This document shows, piece after piece, positions 45,801 to 57,450 of a DNA stretch of 64,000 bases (its first letter is position 1; each line of letters opens with the position of its first letter). Both the position numbers and the translations under genes were made by a program. This DNA comes from Chlorella sorokiniana (lineage: Eukaryota > Chlorophyta > Trebouxiophyceae > Chlorellales > Chlorellaceae), in contig CP084613.1 of NCBI GenBank assembly GCA_025917655.1, positions 1,364,001 to 1,428,000 of the forward strand. The letters run 5' to 3'. The notes below the pieces were generated by a model. It searched no databases, was not told the DNA's origin, and saw only the letters and a program-made list of their open reading frames with translations.

Positions 45801-47296
45801 CTTCATCTCCATGTTCGCCAGCTTCAGGGCCCTCTTCCTGGCGCTCTACACCTGGCCGGTGCGCGTTGACGGATGGGAGCACGGGGCGCACGTGCATGCA
45901 GCACGTCTTGCAAGCGTGCCGTGTTCAACGGCAGTGCCACCTGAACGTCCCACTTCCATCCTGTGGACCCAACCCCCTCTGCCCGCCCTCACCCCCGCAG
46001 GAGGAGTACAAGCACATGCTGAAGGAGCGGGCCAGCGGCATGTACCGCCTGTCGGCCTTCTACGCCGCCCGCACGCTCAGCGACCTGCCCATGGACTTCA
46101 CCCTACCCACGGTGGGTGCCTGGCGAGGCCCTCGCTGCTCTGTATGTGTGTGTGTCTGTGGGTGGGGATGGGGGGGGCTGTCAAGGCTGCGAGGCGCGTT
46201 AGAAGTGCAGTTGGAAGTGCCCAGCATTCAGCCGCCAGTCCATGCTGTTCTCCAGCCCCTCCAAATGTGCCCGCTTGTGTGCAGGGCTTCTTCATCATCG
46301 TCTACTTCATGGGCGGCCTGCGCTACAACGCTGGCGCCTTCTTCGGCAGCTACGGCACCATGCTGCTCACCATGCTGGTGGCGCAGGTGGGGGTTGGTGG
46401 GGGCTGTGCGGGAGTGTGTGTGAGGTGGGCGATGGGTGTTTGGGGGGGTCAGCGCGCGCTGTGTGCTGCCATGCAGCAGCCATCTCACAAGCTGTGCAGG
46501 GGCTGACCTGAGGTGCTGCGAGCCTGCTCTGCAGGGGCTGGGCCTGCTGCTGGGCGTCATCACAATGGTGCCCAAGACGGCGCAGACGCTGGCCAGCGTG
46601 CTGATGATGGCCATGGTGGGCAGGGGAGTGGGTGCGGCGCGGGTGGGCTGCTGCATGGCCGACAGAGACGTCGCTGGTGCTGAAGCGGCTCTTCTGGGTT
46701 GTCCTGGGATGCAGGTGCTGACTGGAGGCTTCTTCGTGACGCAGCTGCCGGGCTGGTGAGCTGCGCCAGCGTGCTGCCTTGGCCCCCACATCACTCCCCC
46801 CATGGTGCGCCGCCCCTCACACGTCGATTCCTCCCCACGCAGGCTGAGCTGGGTGCGGTACCTCAGCTTCATCTACTACGCCCTGGGCATCATGCTGCAC
46901 CTGCAGTTCTCAGGCGGCACGCAGCTGTACAACTGCACAGACCCCTCCTCAGGCGACGCCTGCGCCCCAGCCTCCCTCGACAACCCCGAAACCAACTCCA
47001 ACTGCCAGCCTGTGGACAAGTAAGCTGCATGGCTGCGCTGCACATGTTGTGTTTCGGCCTGCGCCTTGTGGGATGTCGCTTCGCCGTTGGTTGCCGATGC
47101 GCTGCTGCATGCCTGCCCAGCTCCCCCTCTGCTCCCCTCCCCTCTGGTCTGCAGCCTCCAGCAGTCGCTGGCGCTGCTGCAGGACCCCAGCAGCCAGTGG
47201 GAGGCCATTCGCAGCGCCCTCATCCTGCTGGGCTTCTTTGTCTTCTTCCGAATCCTAGTGTACGTGGTGCTGCGCCGCAAGACAACTGGGCTGTGA
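42844..47296 (+). CDS. ABCG (white-brown complex) half transporter
   Basis: Plasma- or endomembrane lipid/secondary-metabolite exporter that works as a dimer. The N-terminal exon (MLRMASTEAEELKAERRREA) is charged. The nucleotide-binding domain follows: SGSVQPGEVLALM joined to GPSGSGKTSLLSVMGARAQ (Walker A near 43719-43740), VGYVMQDDLLYESLTVYETL (Q loop), KGISGGERKRASIGVELLIN (signature), SVLMLDEPTSGLDSTTS (Walker B) and VTTIHQPSSRLYQQLDKLLL (H loop). The transmembrane half has six hydrophobic segments: IGQFLAIAVLAGLFWLQ, LGLLFFISMFASFRALFLAL, FFIIVYFMGGLRYN, MLLTMLVAQGLGLLLGVITM, TLASVLMMAMVLTGGFFV and ALILLGFFVFFRILVYVVLR. The NPETNSNC loop with two cysteines lies before the last. An intron after 44776 has a GC donor. 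Frame changes near 43318-43321 (C run) and 43516. Domain order NBD-TMD is the ABCG order. About 16 exons. Confidence 0.92.
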
Positions 47297-47413
47297 GCAC
47301 CCCCAGCCTGGAGGATTCGGGCATGAACAACTCAACCGCCAAGCGAGTGAAATGAGGCTGTGAGCCAGACTTTTTATGCTAGATTTGATGAGAAGAGATT
47401 GAAGTGTAACAGT

Positions 47414-47418
47414 TGTAA
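47414..47418 (+). promoter_or_regulatory. Candidate TGTAA poly(A) signal of the ABCG gene
   Basis: Two TGTAA copies (47405-47409 and 47414-47418) about 110 bases after the ABCG stop. Confidence 0.45.
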
Positions 47419-47577
47419 ATGTCCCTGACGTCCACCATATCGTGAAGTCCTCAATGTGTAGTTATATTTGCCCCAGCACTCAAATCCTTCCCACGAATAG
47501 GGAGCAGCAAACTTTCCAAAAGAGCATGCGTCGTTTCTGCACGCGCTCCGTGCCTGTCCGCCCATTCTGCAGACACA

Positions 47578-48926
47578 ATGGGCAGAAGGGCGCTTGATAC
47601 AGCCCATGCCGCCTGCAACGGCTTTGAGACCCTGCCCCCGACCTTGTCTGTCAGCTTCTCAGCCTCTTGCCCTCCAAGCAAGATCAGAGCTCTCTGGCTT
47701 TGGTCAGCAAGGCAACTGCTCGAGCGCTGAGGGAGCACAGGACAAGTTACACCGTTCCTGTTGCTGGGCAGGCGGCGCTGGCAGAGGCGCTCCCAGCGCT
47801 GCAAAAGCTGGGCAGCCTGCATGCCCTGCGCCTGTTGAGCACGGCAGCTCAGCCGCTGCACCTCAGCCTGCGCAGCTTGGACTCAAAGCTGCCCCAGGTG
47901 ACCGCACTTCCTGCCCCTGTGGGGGTTTGACTGCCGCCGCTGACTTGCTTCCCCGCATGATGCTGCAGCTCCAGTCTCTCACCTTGACAGACATCATGGT
48001 CAACAGGCGGCAGATCCTTGTGCTGGCCCACCTGCCGCGCCTCACCAGCCTGGCCCTGGACTGCTCCGACCTGGGCGTGCGCCTCAACCAGGACGGCTGC
48101 TTCAGCACCCTGGCCTCCCTGGCCTCCCTGCGCTCCTTCACGGCGTCAGACGTGCAGAGCGACGCGGGGCTCGAGCTGGCAACGCAGCTGACCAGCCTCG
48201 ACCTCAGCTTGCCAGATCACGTGCCCCGCAACATCCCCTGGGCCATCGAGCGGGAGTACACGTGCGCATGCGGCAGCACCCAACTGGCAGCACCCAGCTG
48301 CCGCGCCTCCCAGCTTGCAGCCAATCACCCGCTTGTCTGAACAGACCCCTCCCCCTGAACCGCCCTGCGCAGGTGCAACAACTGCGGGGTCGTCCATGAG
48401 GAGGACAGGCGCGCTGGCCTGAACCACTGCAGAAGCATGGCAGTTGGTGCATGCCCGAGGCGGACCCTGCCAACATCACCCAAAGCGCCCCACCACCTGG
48501 TCCCTGCAGGTTCGACATGATGCACAGCCTCACGGACTGGAGCGACAAGGTGCAGGTGGGGCGTGCCCTGCGCCGCCTGGCGGGCCTGCGCCGCCTGCGG
48601 GTGGACATGCGGGGGACCACTTCTGCATCAACCCCCAGTGCAACAGCCTGGACCTGGGCAGCGGCGGCGCCCTGCCGGGCCTCACACGCCTGGAGTGGGA
48701 GGGCATCAGCGCGAGGGGAGCGGCCCCAGAGCTGCTGGCCGTGTTCAACAGCCTGAGCGGCCTGGCCGAGCTGGACGCCGGCTTCTGCTTCCCCTCGTGG
48801 TCCCTCTGCTGGCCGGCCACGGCCCAGGACAAGGCTGGGAGGCCCATCACCAAGGCGCCACAGGCCCCAGGCCAGCCCAACCGGCGGTGGGTGCTGCAGC
48901 GCGAGCTGCCGCCATCGGAGGAGTAG
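47578..48926 (+). CDS. F-box/leucine-rich-repeat protein
   Basis: Probable SCF substrate receptor. From the ATG at 47578: MGRRALDTAHAACNGFETLP, then PTLSV. After a one-base offset near 47653 comes KLLSLLPSKQDQSSLALVSK, then TARALREH. This is a clear F-box pattern ([16 protein letters not shown]). Leucine-rich units follow: LAEALPALQKLGSLHALRLL, LQSLTLTDIMV, LVLAHLPRLTSLALDCSDLG, FSTLASLASLRSFTASDVQS, ELATQLTSLDLSLP, VGRALRRLAGLRRLRVDMRG and LPGLTRLEWEGIS, then LLAVFNSLSGLAELDAGFCF. The last exon contains another offset near 48620. The C-terminus is ERELPP-type (LQRELPPSEE). Introns are short. The order, F-box first then LRRs, fits plant and algal FBL proteins. Confidence 0.72.
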
Positions 48927-49000
48927 GCCGTGGCCAAGAGCGCTGTGCAAACGGCACTGCCTTCTTGCAATGCATGTGATGTGAGCAGTGTCTACAGCAC

Positions 49001-49005
49001 TTACA
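49001..49005 (-). promoter_or_regulatory. Candidate TGTAA poly(A) signal of SPB1
   Basis: TTACA on the plus strand, 108 bases beyond the preferred SPB1 stop. Confidence 0.4.
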
Positions 49006-49112
49006 AGGAAGGGACATGAAAGCAGCAACAGCAGCAAGCTGCAATGCACAGGGGCAACGTACAGGCAGAGTACAGGACCGCGTGGCAGCCGCGGCTTGAG
49101 CAGGCACACGTG

Positions 49113-52100
49113 TCACCGTCGCCGGTTCTTGCCCGCCTTGCCGCCCTTCACGGGGGGCGCCCTTCTTGCCCTTGCCGCGCTTGGCCGCCTTCTCCGCGCC
49201 GCGCTTGTCCTTCTTCATGCGCGAGTCCAGGCGCGGCCCCTTCTGCTTGTACTGCTCGCTGCGGCTCGCCTTCTTGCCGCGCGCGCCCTTGGCGCCCTTG
49301 CCCGCCTTGGCCTGGCTGTACAGCTTCTCAATCTCCCTCATCTTCTGCCGCAGCGGCACGTCCTCCTGGTTGGAGATGGCCTCTGCCTTCTGCCGCGCCA
49401 CCGTCAGGCGCTGCTGCAGGCGCTTGCGTTTGCGCAGCTTAGCCTCCATCACCTTCTTGATGGGCCGGGCATCGATGGAGCGCAGCTCCTCACGCGCAGC
49501 ACGGTACTCCTCGGGCGTGATCTGTTTTGTTGGTGGGGTGGTGGGGGGGTCAGCACAGTCAGGCGAGCGCTGTCCAGGCATATTGCACATGTCTGGGTGC
49601 CACATGCTCTCAGTCGGCAGCTGGGCTGTCATGCACCTGCTGCTGCGGGCGCATGTAGCGCCGCTCGTCTTCTGCAAACCACTTGGGCAGGGCAACATCG
49701 TGGCTGCAGAAAGGAAGGGGCGCGAAGCGAGAGGGCTCAAGTTGACGGGCAGCAAGAGGGCTCAAGTTGATGGGCAGCACGGATTTAGTTGCAGGCAGGG
49801 TGCAGGGCGTTGCCCACGCCTCAGATACCGTCCTAAATAGTTTTCATGCCTGGCCCTGGGGCCCGGCTCAACCATATGCTTGTTTTATGCCATCATCGGC
49901 GGGAAGCACAACAGCAACACATTGCAGGCATGCAATGCAGGCAGCCGGGCGTGCCTCAGATACCGTCCTAAATAGTTTTCATGCCTGGCCCTGGGGCCCG
50001 GCTCAACCATATGCTTGTTTTTATGCCATCATCGGCGGGCAGCACAACAGCAACACATTGCAGGCATGCAATGCAGGCAGCCGGGCGTGCCTCAGATACC
50101 GTCCTAAATAGTTTTCATGCCTGGCCCTGGGGCCCGGCTCAACCATATGCTTGTTTTATGCCATCATCGGCGGGCAGCTCAACATCAACACATTGCAGGC
50201 GTGATATGCAGGGAGCAGGGCGTGCCTCAGATACCGTCCTAAATAGTTTTCATGCCTAGCCCTGGGGCCCGGCTCAACCATATGCTTGTTTTTATGCCAT
50301 CAACGGCAGCTTGTGCAAGAGCGGGGCGTGCAACACAACATGCATGCAGGTGCAAAGTGTCGGCAGCAGTGTGAGAGTGCCATGTTCCTTGCCCTTCCAC
50401 ACACACCCTTCCCCCCCCGCCCCCCTCCCCCAGGCTCACAAGGCGTAGCGGTTGTACGCCGCCTCGATGATGTCATCCTTGACCTTGCGCCGCAGCATCT
50501 TCTTGGCCAGGGCCCGCACCTCCGCCTGTGACAGGAAACAGGTTGTGCTGTGAGCGGTTGGTGGTGGTGAGCTGGGCTGCCTGTAGTCTCTGAGCAGCCT
50601 GAGGCACACTCGCGGCTCATCAAGCATGGGCACCGTTCGGTGCCGAGGAGCAGGGAAAGCAGCAGAGGTGGCGCTGTGGGCGCGGCGGACAAGAGCAGGC
50701 ATCGAAGCCAGAGCATCCGGCTGCGCTGCCACTCCCGCCCTGCCAGCCCCACCTTGGCTGCGTCATCCATCAGCTCAAACTCGTCCTCGGTTTCGCTGCC
50801 ATCCGAGCCGCTGCCCGCAGCAGGCACCACCTCAAACCCATCCTGGGGCCCCGCCAGCGCGTCGGCAGACAGCCCGTAGTGCGCAGCGGCGCCGCCCGCT
50901 CCCCGCTGCCGCTTCCGGGCAGCTGCGGTGCCGGGCTCCTCCTCGGCGTCGCTGCCAGAGCCAGCGTCCAGTTGCACTCCGTCCTCCTCCCCGCTGCCGT
51001 TCCCGCCCTGTTGTGACGCGGCCAGCGGTGCCTGCGCATCGCCCGCTCCGCCACGCACATTCCCCTCCTCCTCCTCCTCCTCCTCCTCATCATCATCATC
51101 ATCATGCCGCGCACGCTTTGCCGCCGGCCCCCGGCAGGCGCCGCCCCGCGCCGCCAGCAGCGCCTCCAGCCCCGCCTCCTGGCGCCGCTCCTCGTCCGCC
51201 GCCGCCGCCTCCAGCAGGTCGGGGTCGTTGAACAGGTCCTGGCTGAACCACTGGGCAGCCTGGGCAGCGGCGCTGGTCGCCACCCCCGCCCGCCGCTCGT
51301 CAAACGTCACAATCAGGCCGCCGCCCTGCCGAAGGGTGGGGGCATGCGCGTACGTGGTGGGTGGGTGTGATGGGTGGTGAGGGGTCTGCTTGCAGCTGGG
51401 ATGCCCAGCTGGTGGGCAGCAAGGGGCCAGCCCCGCCAGAGAGCAGGTGTTGGGCAGGCGCAGCCCCACCTCTTCCGCCTCCTCCTCAGCCTCCTGCTCC
51501 GACTCCGACTCGCTGGAGGGCACCTGGGGCCGGTGCTCGTCCTCCTCAACCTCGTCCTCCCTGCACACACAGCGGCAGGCAGCAGGGCAAGCAGGTGAGG
51601 CAGCAGCCGACGGGGACAGCGACAGCTGGCCTTTCGGGTCGCAATGAAGCAGCCCGCCTTGCCCCCATCCCCCATCCGCACGTCAGCTCGCCCTCGTCGT
51701 TGAGGCGCCGCCGCTTCTTCTTGACCACGTCCCCCTTGATGCGCTGCCGCCCCTTCCACGCCTGGTACGACTCCTCCAGGTACTCATCCATCATCTGGTC
51801 GTACCTGCGGTACGGGTGGGACAGCGCATGCGGTACGAGTGCGTTGATGACAGCTGTGCGAGTGTGCGGATGGCGCCGCCCCCAGCGCAGGGCGGGGGCC
51901 GGGCCCAGCACAGGCGCAACGTGCAACAGGCTCAGCAGCAGAGCCTGGGGGAATGCGAGCCTGGTTCTCGCAGCACCCAGCCGCCTACCTGCGCTGCTCC
52001 TCCTCGCTGTCCAGCTGCCGGTCATCCTCGCCCTCCTCCCCCCCCGCTGCTGCTGCTGGCGGGCGGCCCGTCAAAGTCGGGTGCGGCGGCGTCGTCAAGC

Positions 52101-54826
52101 CGCGCGGCAGCCCCTTCCCGCGGATGTCCTTGAGGGAGAAGAGCGAGTCGGGGCCCGTCTCCTCGCCGATCCCCTCCGCCTGCGTCAGCTGCGCCGCCCG
52201 CACGCGCGCCTTGACCTTCTGCTCCCGCCGCTTGCGCCGGTCCTTCTTCCGCCGCTTGTCCATCCTGCAATCGCCGGGCAGTGCGGCACAAGTGGGCGTC
52301 AACGCGCTCGCGCCGTTGAGCAGCTATGCCATCAAAGGGTTGCGCCCAGCACAAATAACTGCCAGCGGGGGACTGGCAAGGCATGGACGAGCAGAAGCCA
52401 GCGGGAGCCAACGGAGCGGACCCCCGCCCGCCGCCCCCAACTCACTGCTCCTTGACCTCGCTCATCTCGCGCAGCAGCTTCTCCTCGGGGTCCTCCTCCC
52501 CCTCCTCCTCCCCCTCCCCACCCTCCTGGCCTGCCTCCCCCGGCGGCCGCCGCCCGCTCGCCGCCTCCTTCTGCTGGCGCTGCAGGTCCTTCTTGATCAT
52601 CAGGCGCCAGCGCAGCAGCTGCTTGAACTCGCTGCGCCCCAGCACCAGCAGGTCCTTGCACAGCAGGCGGACCTCGGCGTCGGTGGCGGGGTGGGCCCGC
52701 ACCACCGCCGCCAGCGCCGCGCCGTCTTCCACGCCCGCCACCTCGCCTGCGCAGCGAGGCAGGGGGATGAGGCACGTCAGGGGCACGGATAGGCAGCATA
52801 CAAGGCGGATCCAGCGATCCACCAGGCATGAGGAGCTGGAGCTCCATGGCGGCGGCAGTCAGGGTGAAGAAGAAAGTCTCTACAGCCAGGGCTGCGGTGC
52901 TCCGCTGCCCTGTCAAGCCTGTTGAGTTTGAATTGTTTGGGCATCACTCTGCCGCAGGCATGCAGGCATGCAAGGTCAGCGAGCGCTATGCAGAGGTGCG
53001 GTCAGGGTGAAGAAGACAGTCTCTACAGCCAGGGCAGCGGTGATCCGCTGCCCTGTCAAGCCTGTTGAGTTTGATTTGTTTTGGGCATCTTTCCGCGCGT
53101 GCACAGCCGGCATGCATGGGCAGGGTGCAGCACACACAGCAGCGCCAGCTGTTGCAGCCCAGAGTGCCCCCTCCCAGGCTGGGCCCCGGGCCCACCCACC
53201 CTCAGAGTAGGGCCCATCCAGAGCAATGGTTGTGTACTGGCCCAGCATCTCAATCGGGTTGTCCCCCGCCACAAAGGCGGCTGCAGACACCACCTTGTGC
53301 GTGGTGGACAGGCCCTCTTCGTAGCCCTCCCTGCAGATGGTGCCAGGAGGACGGGCCGGCTTAAGGGGCCGCTCTCGCGCGACACGCAGCCAGCCAAGGG
53401 GTGGATCAAGCGCTGCTCTGGCCGCCCGCACCTGAACCGCGTCTGCTTGATCTTCTGCTTGATGAGGGCGTCGGGCCCCATCACCCTGGGCGCCTCCTGC
53501 ACCTCCTGCAGCAGCCAGGGAGGCGTGCGGGCACGCAGCCGCTCGGCACATCACCATGCAGGCTGCTGCCAGCAGCCAGCCACCCGTGTGCGGACTGCCC
53601 GCCGCCGTGCAGCCCCTGGCCCGCGGTCGCTGCGCCCCTGCTGCCAGCCCGGCAGCGCGCCTGGAAGAGGTGGCGCGGGTCCAGCAGGCGGGGGTCGATC
53701 TTGGCGGGCGCCTTGTAGCCCTGGCAGACCACGAAGATCTCGGCGGAGGTGTTGCGCGAGGCCTGGGGCTTGGTGGCCTCCACCTTGGCAAACAGCTGCT
53801 GGAAGGCGTAGAGCAGAGCGGAGTAGTCCTTGGACCTGTGCAAGTCGGTGGGTGGGCGGGCGGGTGTGTTGAGGCGACGCCATTCCCGCTGCACAGGCCC
53901 GCCGTGATTGGCAGCCACGCACTCGCTACAGGCGGCTTTGCCCGGCGCCGCAGCTCATGGCGGCTCCTTTTGAGCCGCTCTCAGCACGCCCCCGCCCCCG
54001 CCGCCGCCGCCGGCTCCGCACGCACCTGAACACCTTGGTCACAAAGGTGCCCTTGGGCGCCAGCATGTCGGTGGCCATGCGCAGCGCCTCCAGCACCAGC
54101 CAGGACTGCGAGTAGGCTTCGGTGGACCAGGCACCACCAACGTTGGGGGCACCTGGAGGGGGGGGGGGGGGCAACGCAGGGCAGCCACAGCAGTTGAGGG
54201 CGGGTGAGGGTCAAGAAGGCGGCCTAGGAGCGAATACAGGCACGCCAACCACCGGCCTGACGCATGCAAGTGCCCCGCAACTTTCCCCTCTTTTCTGCCC
54301 TGCCAGCGGCTGTGCCCACCATCGTGCAGGACGACGTCCATCAGCGTGCCGTTGGCCTCCTTGCGGATGGCCTGCCGGCACTTCTGCGTGGTGATGTCGC
54401 CCAGCAGCGTCTTCACGCCGCGGATGGGCTTGATGGAGGCCAGGTCCACGCCGATGATCAGGCTGCCAACCGGCATGTTCTTCACAGCCACCTGGCACCA
54501 TCCGCCTGCAGGGCGCCCACGCGGCGGCAACAACCCAAGGTGAACGTGTGGCTGCCGCGCGCAGGCCCGACCGGATGCCACGCCCAAACGCCCCAACCAC
54601 AGCCCCCGAACAGCATGCACATCGCAGGCTTTCCGTCACGTGCAATCAAGCTCAGGGTCGCACCTGGCGCCGCGCACAGGTCCAGGAGGGAGCGGGCGGA
54701 GCCCAGGAAGCCATACTTGCGGTTGAGCTGGGTGAGCTTGAAGGCGGCGCGGGAGCGGTACCCCTGCTCCTTGGCCAGGTGGTAGTACTTGTCCAGCCGC
54801 CCCTTGCCCTTCTTCGTCTTGGCCAT
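49113..54826 (-). CDS. SPB1: SPB1/FTSJ3 nucleolar rRNA 2'-O-methyltransferase
   Basis: Nucleolar enzyme that methylates the 25S rRNA A-loop and assembles pre-60S particles. Exon 1, from the ATG at 54826: [20 protein letters not shown], then [20 protein letters not shown] and LLDLCAAP joined to [11 protein letters not shown] (SAM loop). [29 protein letters not shown] and TFVTKVFR complete the K-D-K-E tetrad with [20 protein letters not shown]. The SPB1 middle domain ([22 protein letters not shown]-type [35 protein letters not shown]) follows. Acidic and basic linkers come next, then the Spb1_C domain: [20 protein letters not shown], joined across a 736-base intron (49704-50439) to [19 protein letters not shown], and [20 protein letters not shown], then RMKKDKRG. 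The end is [11 protein letters not shown] if the C run near 49153 is corrected. About 14 exons. Confidence 0.93.
49821..50306. repeat. Tandem repeat of about 135 bases inside an SPB1 intron
   Basis: Four head-to-tail copies start at 49821, 49956, 50092 and 50227 (steps of 135, 136 and 135 bases); the last is cut short near 50306. Copies are almost identical, each opening with TCAGATACCGTCCTAAATAG. All lie between the exon ending NRY-A and the exon HDVALPKWF, so they are intronic on the minus strand. High identity suggests recent expansion. Confidence 0.92.
52858..53089. repeat. Direct 88-base duplication inside another SPB1 intron
   Basis: Two near-identical units at 52858-52945 and 53001-53089, both starting GTCAGGGTGAAGAAG and ending TTGGGCATC, separated by about 55 unrelated bases. 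They lie in the intron between the exon with [10 protein letters not shown] and the exon with [15 protein letters not shown]. Confidence 0.88.
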
Positions 54827-55623
54827 GCTGCAAAGGGGTAGGGCGTGGCAACAGGGAGGAGTTCAAAAGTGGTGCACACTGCGCAGCTACAAGGCCGCAA
54901 ACAGTGGCGGCAGCAGTGGCGGCAGCAGCACACCTGACTGCTCAACAGGAGGGTTGCGGGCTCCTGGCCGGTATGCTCTGCCGCGCACAGACGCTTGGCG
55001 CAATGCGCCACGAAACAAGCACGGCCTGAAGCAGCACAGGGGAAGAGGAGGTTCTACGCTCGCATGCATGTGTCTGCGGCACTGGCTGAGGCATCGTTGA
55101 GGCTGCCCATATCGATATCAGACCTTCTCAATAACAATAATTATGCAGACCGTGCGTCCAGCCGCGAGAAACGGGAAACAGTCCAGCTGGATTTCAGCAG
55201 TGGGAAGGCCCTGCGCTGCGAAGACACCAAGGAGGCAGGCGTCCTAAGATGACTTGCACACCGGTGTCCAGGGCACCCCTCTGAAGGTGCAAGTGGTACA
55301 ATCGACTGTACTCGGCGCGGGCCGCACTACACGAAACCTGCTGCCCCAATCGGTCGCCTGCTGCTGCAAGACGCTCTCAGATTTAATTGGGTCCTCAAAT
55401 CCTGTGCTACGCTGCCTGCAAACGCCGGTTGAGAGGTATCGCTTCTGCAAGTGTGCCTCGTGCTCTTGCCGGCCGCCACGAGCGTTGTACGCTCTTTGGG
55501 CTCGTGAAAGTCAAGTCCACATGTTGTCTTGCAGCGCAGTCCAACTGTCTTCCCCCAACTCCCCACCTGCAGGCGCCCGGCAGCGGGCGGTGGCAGCTGG
55601 AGGGCCGTTGCAGCCCACTGCAG
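54827..55623. other. Shared 5' region of SPB1 and the polysaccharide deacetylase
   Basis: About 800 bases between head-to-head starts, the largest gap in the window. Only short open frames without family resemblance; may include an untranslated first exon of either gene. Confidence 0.45.
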
Positions 55624-57155
55624 ATGGCGACCCTCACATGCGCCCTTTTGCTCCTCACCGTCCTTGCCCTGTCTCCACATGGAGTTTTTAGCCTTGCCGA
55701 GCCAGGGAACTTCACAACCGGACCGGGGGGCTGCCTGACGGGCGGCTGCCGCAGTTTGTTCTGCTGACTGTGGACGATTCGCTCAACATGCCCAACGCAC
55801 GACTGATTCAACAAGTCACCGACAGGCGGCAGACAGGCAGCGGCTGCCCCGTTTCTGCGACGATGTTCCCCTTTACAGGAAGGAACTTGGATTGCGCGGC
55901 AGTGCGGCAGCTGCACGCTGCCGGGTATGAGATTGCAGATCACACAATCGACCACAAGCGGGTGAGTGACAAAGGTGCACGTTCATGCAATGAAGGGCTC
56001 TGCAAGGAGCTGGCTGGCCAGAGCCATTTTGATGCACCTCAGCGCTGAAACGACTTGGAACCAATCACTGCAGCTTGTTGGTCAAAGCCGGGAATATGTG
56101 GAGAGCCAGGTTGCTGGCGCACGCCGCATGCTGGCCGAGTGCGGCATCCCAGAGGAGGACGTGGTGGGCTTCAGGGCGCCCTACTTGTTCACGGATGAGC
56201 AGCTGCGGGAGGTGCTCCATGCCCAGGGCTTCCTGTACGACAGGTGAGGGCATCCCTTGGAGGACGGGTCATGGGGCTGACGAAACCAGGTGCATGCTGT
56301 TGGCTGGTTGGCCAGCATCCCTCCGTTCTTGTGAGCCCTCCACAAGCCGTTGCTGCAGCTCCATCATCGAGCGCATGAGCGGCTCAGTGTCGCAAGGGTT
56401 TGGCAACAGACTATGGCCGTTTGACATGGGTGGGGGCAACCCCATCAACTGCACCACGGATGCCATGCACACGCAGCTGTGCAGCGCTGACCACAGCCTG
56501 CCGGGCCTGTGGGAGGTTCCGGGTGAGCCGCGCAGGCCTCGATGCATCCGTGCGTAATTCCAGGTTCGTTGCTGATTGCATGTTCCGTGCTGCAGTCTGG
56601 CACTTGGACGAGCTGGACGGGCCGTATGCAATGGACCCAGGCTTCAACTATTCTTGCATGTGCCAGTAAGCAGGCTATGAGAAGCCGGGCGCATTCACTT
56701 CACTTCAAAGGTTGAAAGGAAACTGGCATGGTGCGTTGAGGTCCCACCGCCCATGCTGTGCAAGGCTGAGCAAAGAGGCGGCAGCTGACATCCTCAAAGC
56801 CAACCTGGATGCTGCGCACAGCGGCAACCGTGCGCCGCTCAACGTGTACGTGCACCCCTTCTGGCTCAAGGCGGAGTCTGAGGAGCACGGCCCAAACCTG
56901 GATCAGCTGCAGGAGTTTGTAGGTACTAACCGCCTGATGGACACAGTTTCAAGATGCTTGACACAATCTTCCCAGCAACTGACACCTCATCCGCACCTTG
57001 CTGCAGATTACGCATTGAGCCTGCCGGATGTATACTTCGTGACGATGCGGCAGCTGCTGGCCTGGATACAGGATCCCATTCCGGCGGACGATCTCACGCC
57101 AGAGGCGCTGGGCTGCGGCAACCCTGGCGGCGCAGGGCCAGCGGAGGAGCTGTAA
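55624..57155 (+). CDS. Secreted polysaccharide deacetylase (chitin-deacetylase-like)
   Basis: NodB-fold carbohydrate esterase removing acetyl groups from an N-acetylglucosamine polymer. A signal peptide (MATLTCALLLLTVLALSPHG) is followed by a mature protein beginning near GNFTTGPGGC. After a one-base offset at the G run 55740-55742 the catalytic domain opens with QFVLLTVDDSLNMPNARLIQ (metal-binding DD). Then CPVSATMFPFTGRNLDCAAV, LHAAGYEIADHTIDHKR (the HxxxH metal site HTIDH), SREYVESQVAGARRMLAECG, DVVGFRAPYLFTDEQLREVL, FGNRLWPFDMGGGNPINCTT, LPGLWEVP, VWHLDELDGPYAMDPGFNYS, NAPLNVYVHPFWLK-type motif 4 (APLNVYVHPFWLK) and LPDVYFVTMRQLLAWIQDP. All five NodB motifs are present. Cysteine-rich loops and N-glycosylation sites fit secretion; wall glucosamine polymers are known in Chlorella-type algae. 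Convergent with GalE. Confidence 0.87.
57151..57155 (+). promoter_or_regulatory. Candidate TGTAA poly(A) signal overlapping the deacetylase stop
   Basis: The codons CTG TAA form TGTAA at the end of the coding region. Confidence 0.35.
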
Positions 57156-57450
57156 AAAGGATAGCGCAAACATAAAATGCAAGCCTCGAACGGTCCTGCT
57201 CTCCCCAGTTTAACAACTAACCAGATGTCTGGGTGTCAGTCTTTGCTGTTTAGCTGTTCAGGGCCGAACTGGTTCAAGCGATTGGCAACCTTTGCAGGAG
57301 AGTATGCAACAAAGGGCTATTGTGCCCACAAGAACTGCATAGGCTGTAAGCCGAAGACAACGTCATGCATTTCAAGAAGGGTCAAGACAAACAGCAATCA
57401 GCAGTCGAGGATCTGTGTTGGCGGTGCGCACACAAGCATTCTGCGCTCCC

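Noticed and set aside
49821-50306. Resemblance of the repeat start (AGATACCGTCCTA) to a conserved small-subunit rRNA stretch
   Set aside because: The match is only about a dozen bases and the flanking sequence does not follow rRNA; I regard it as chance.
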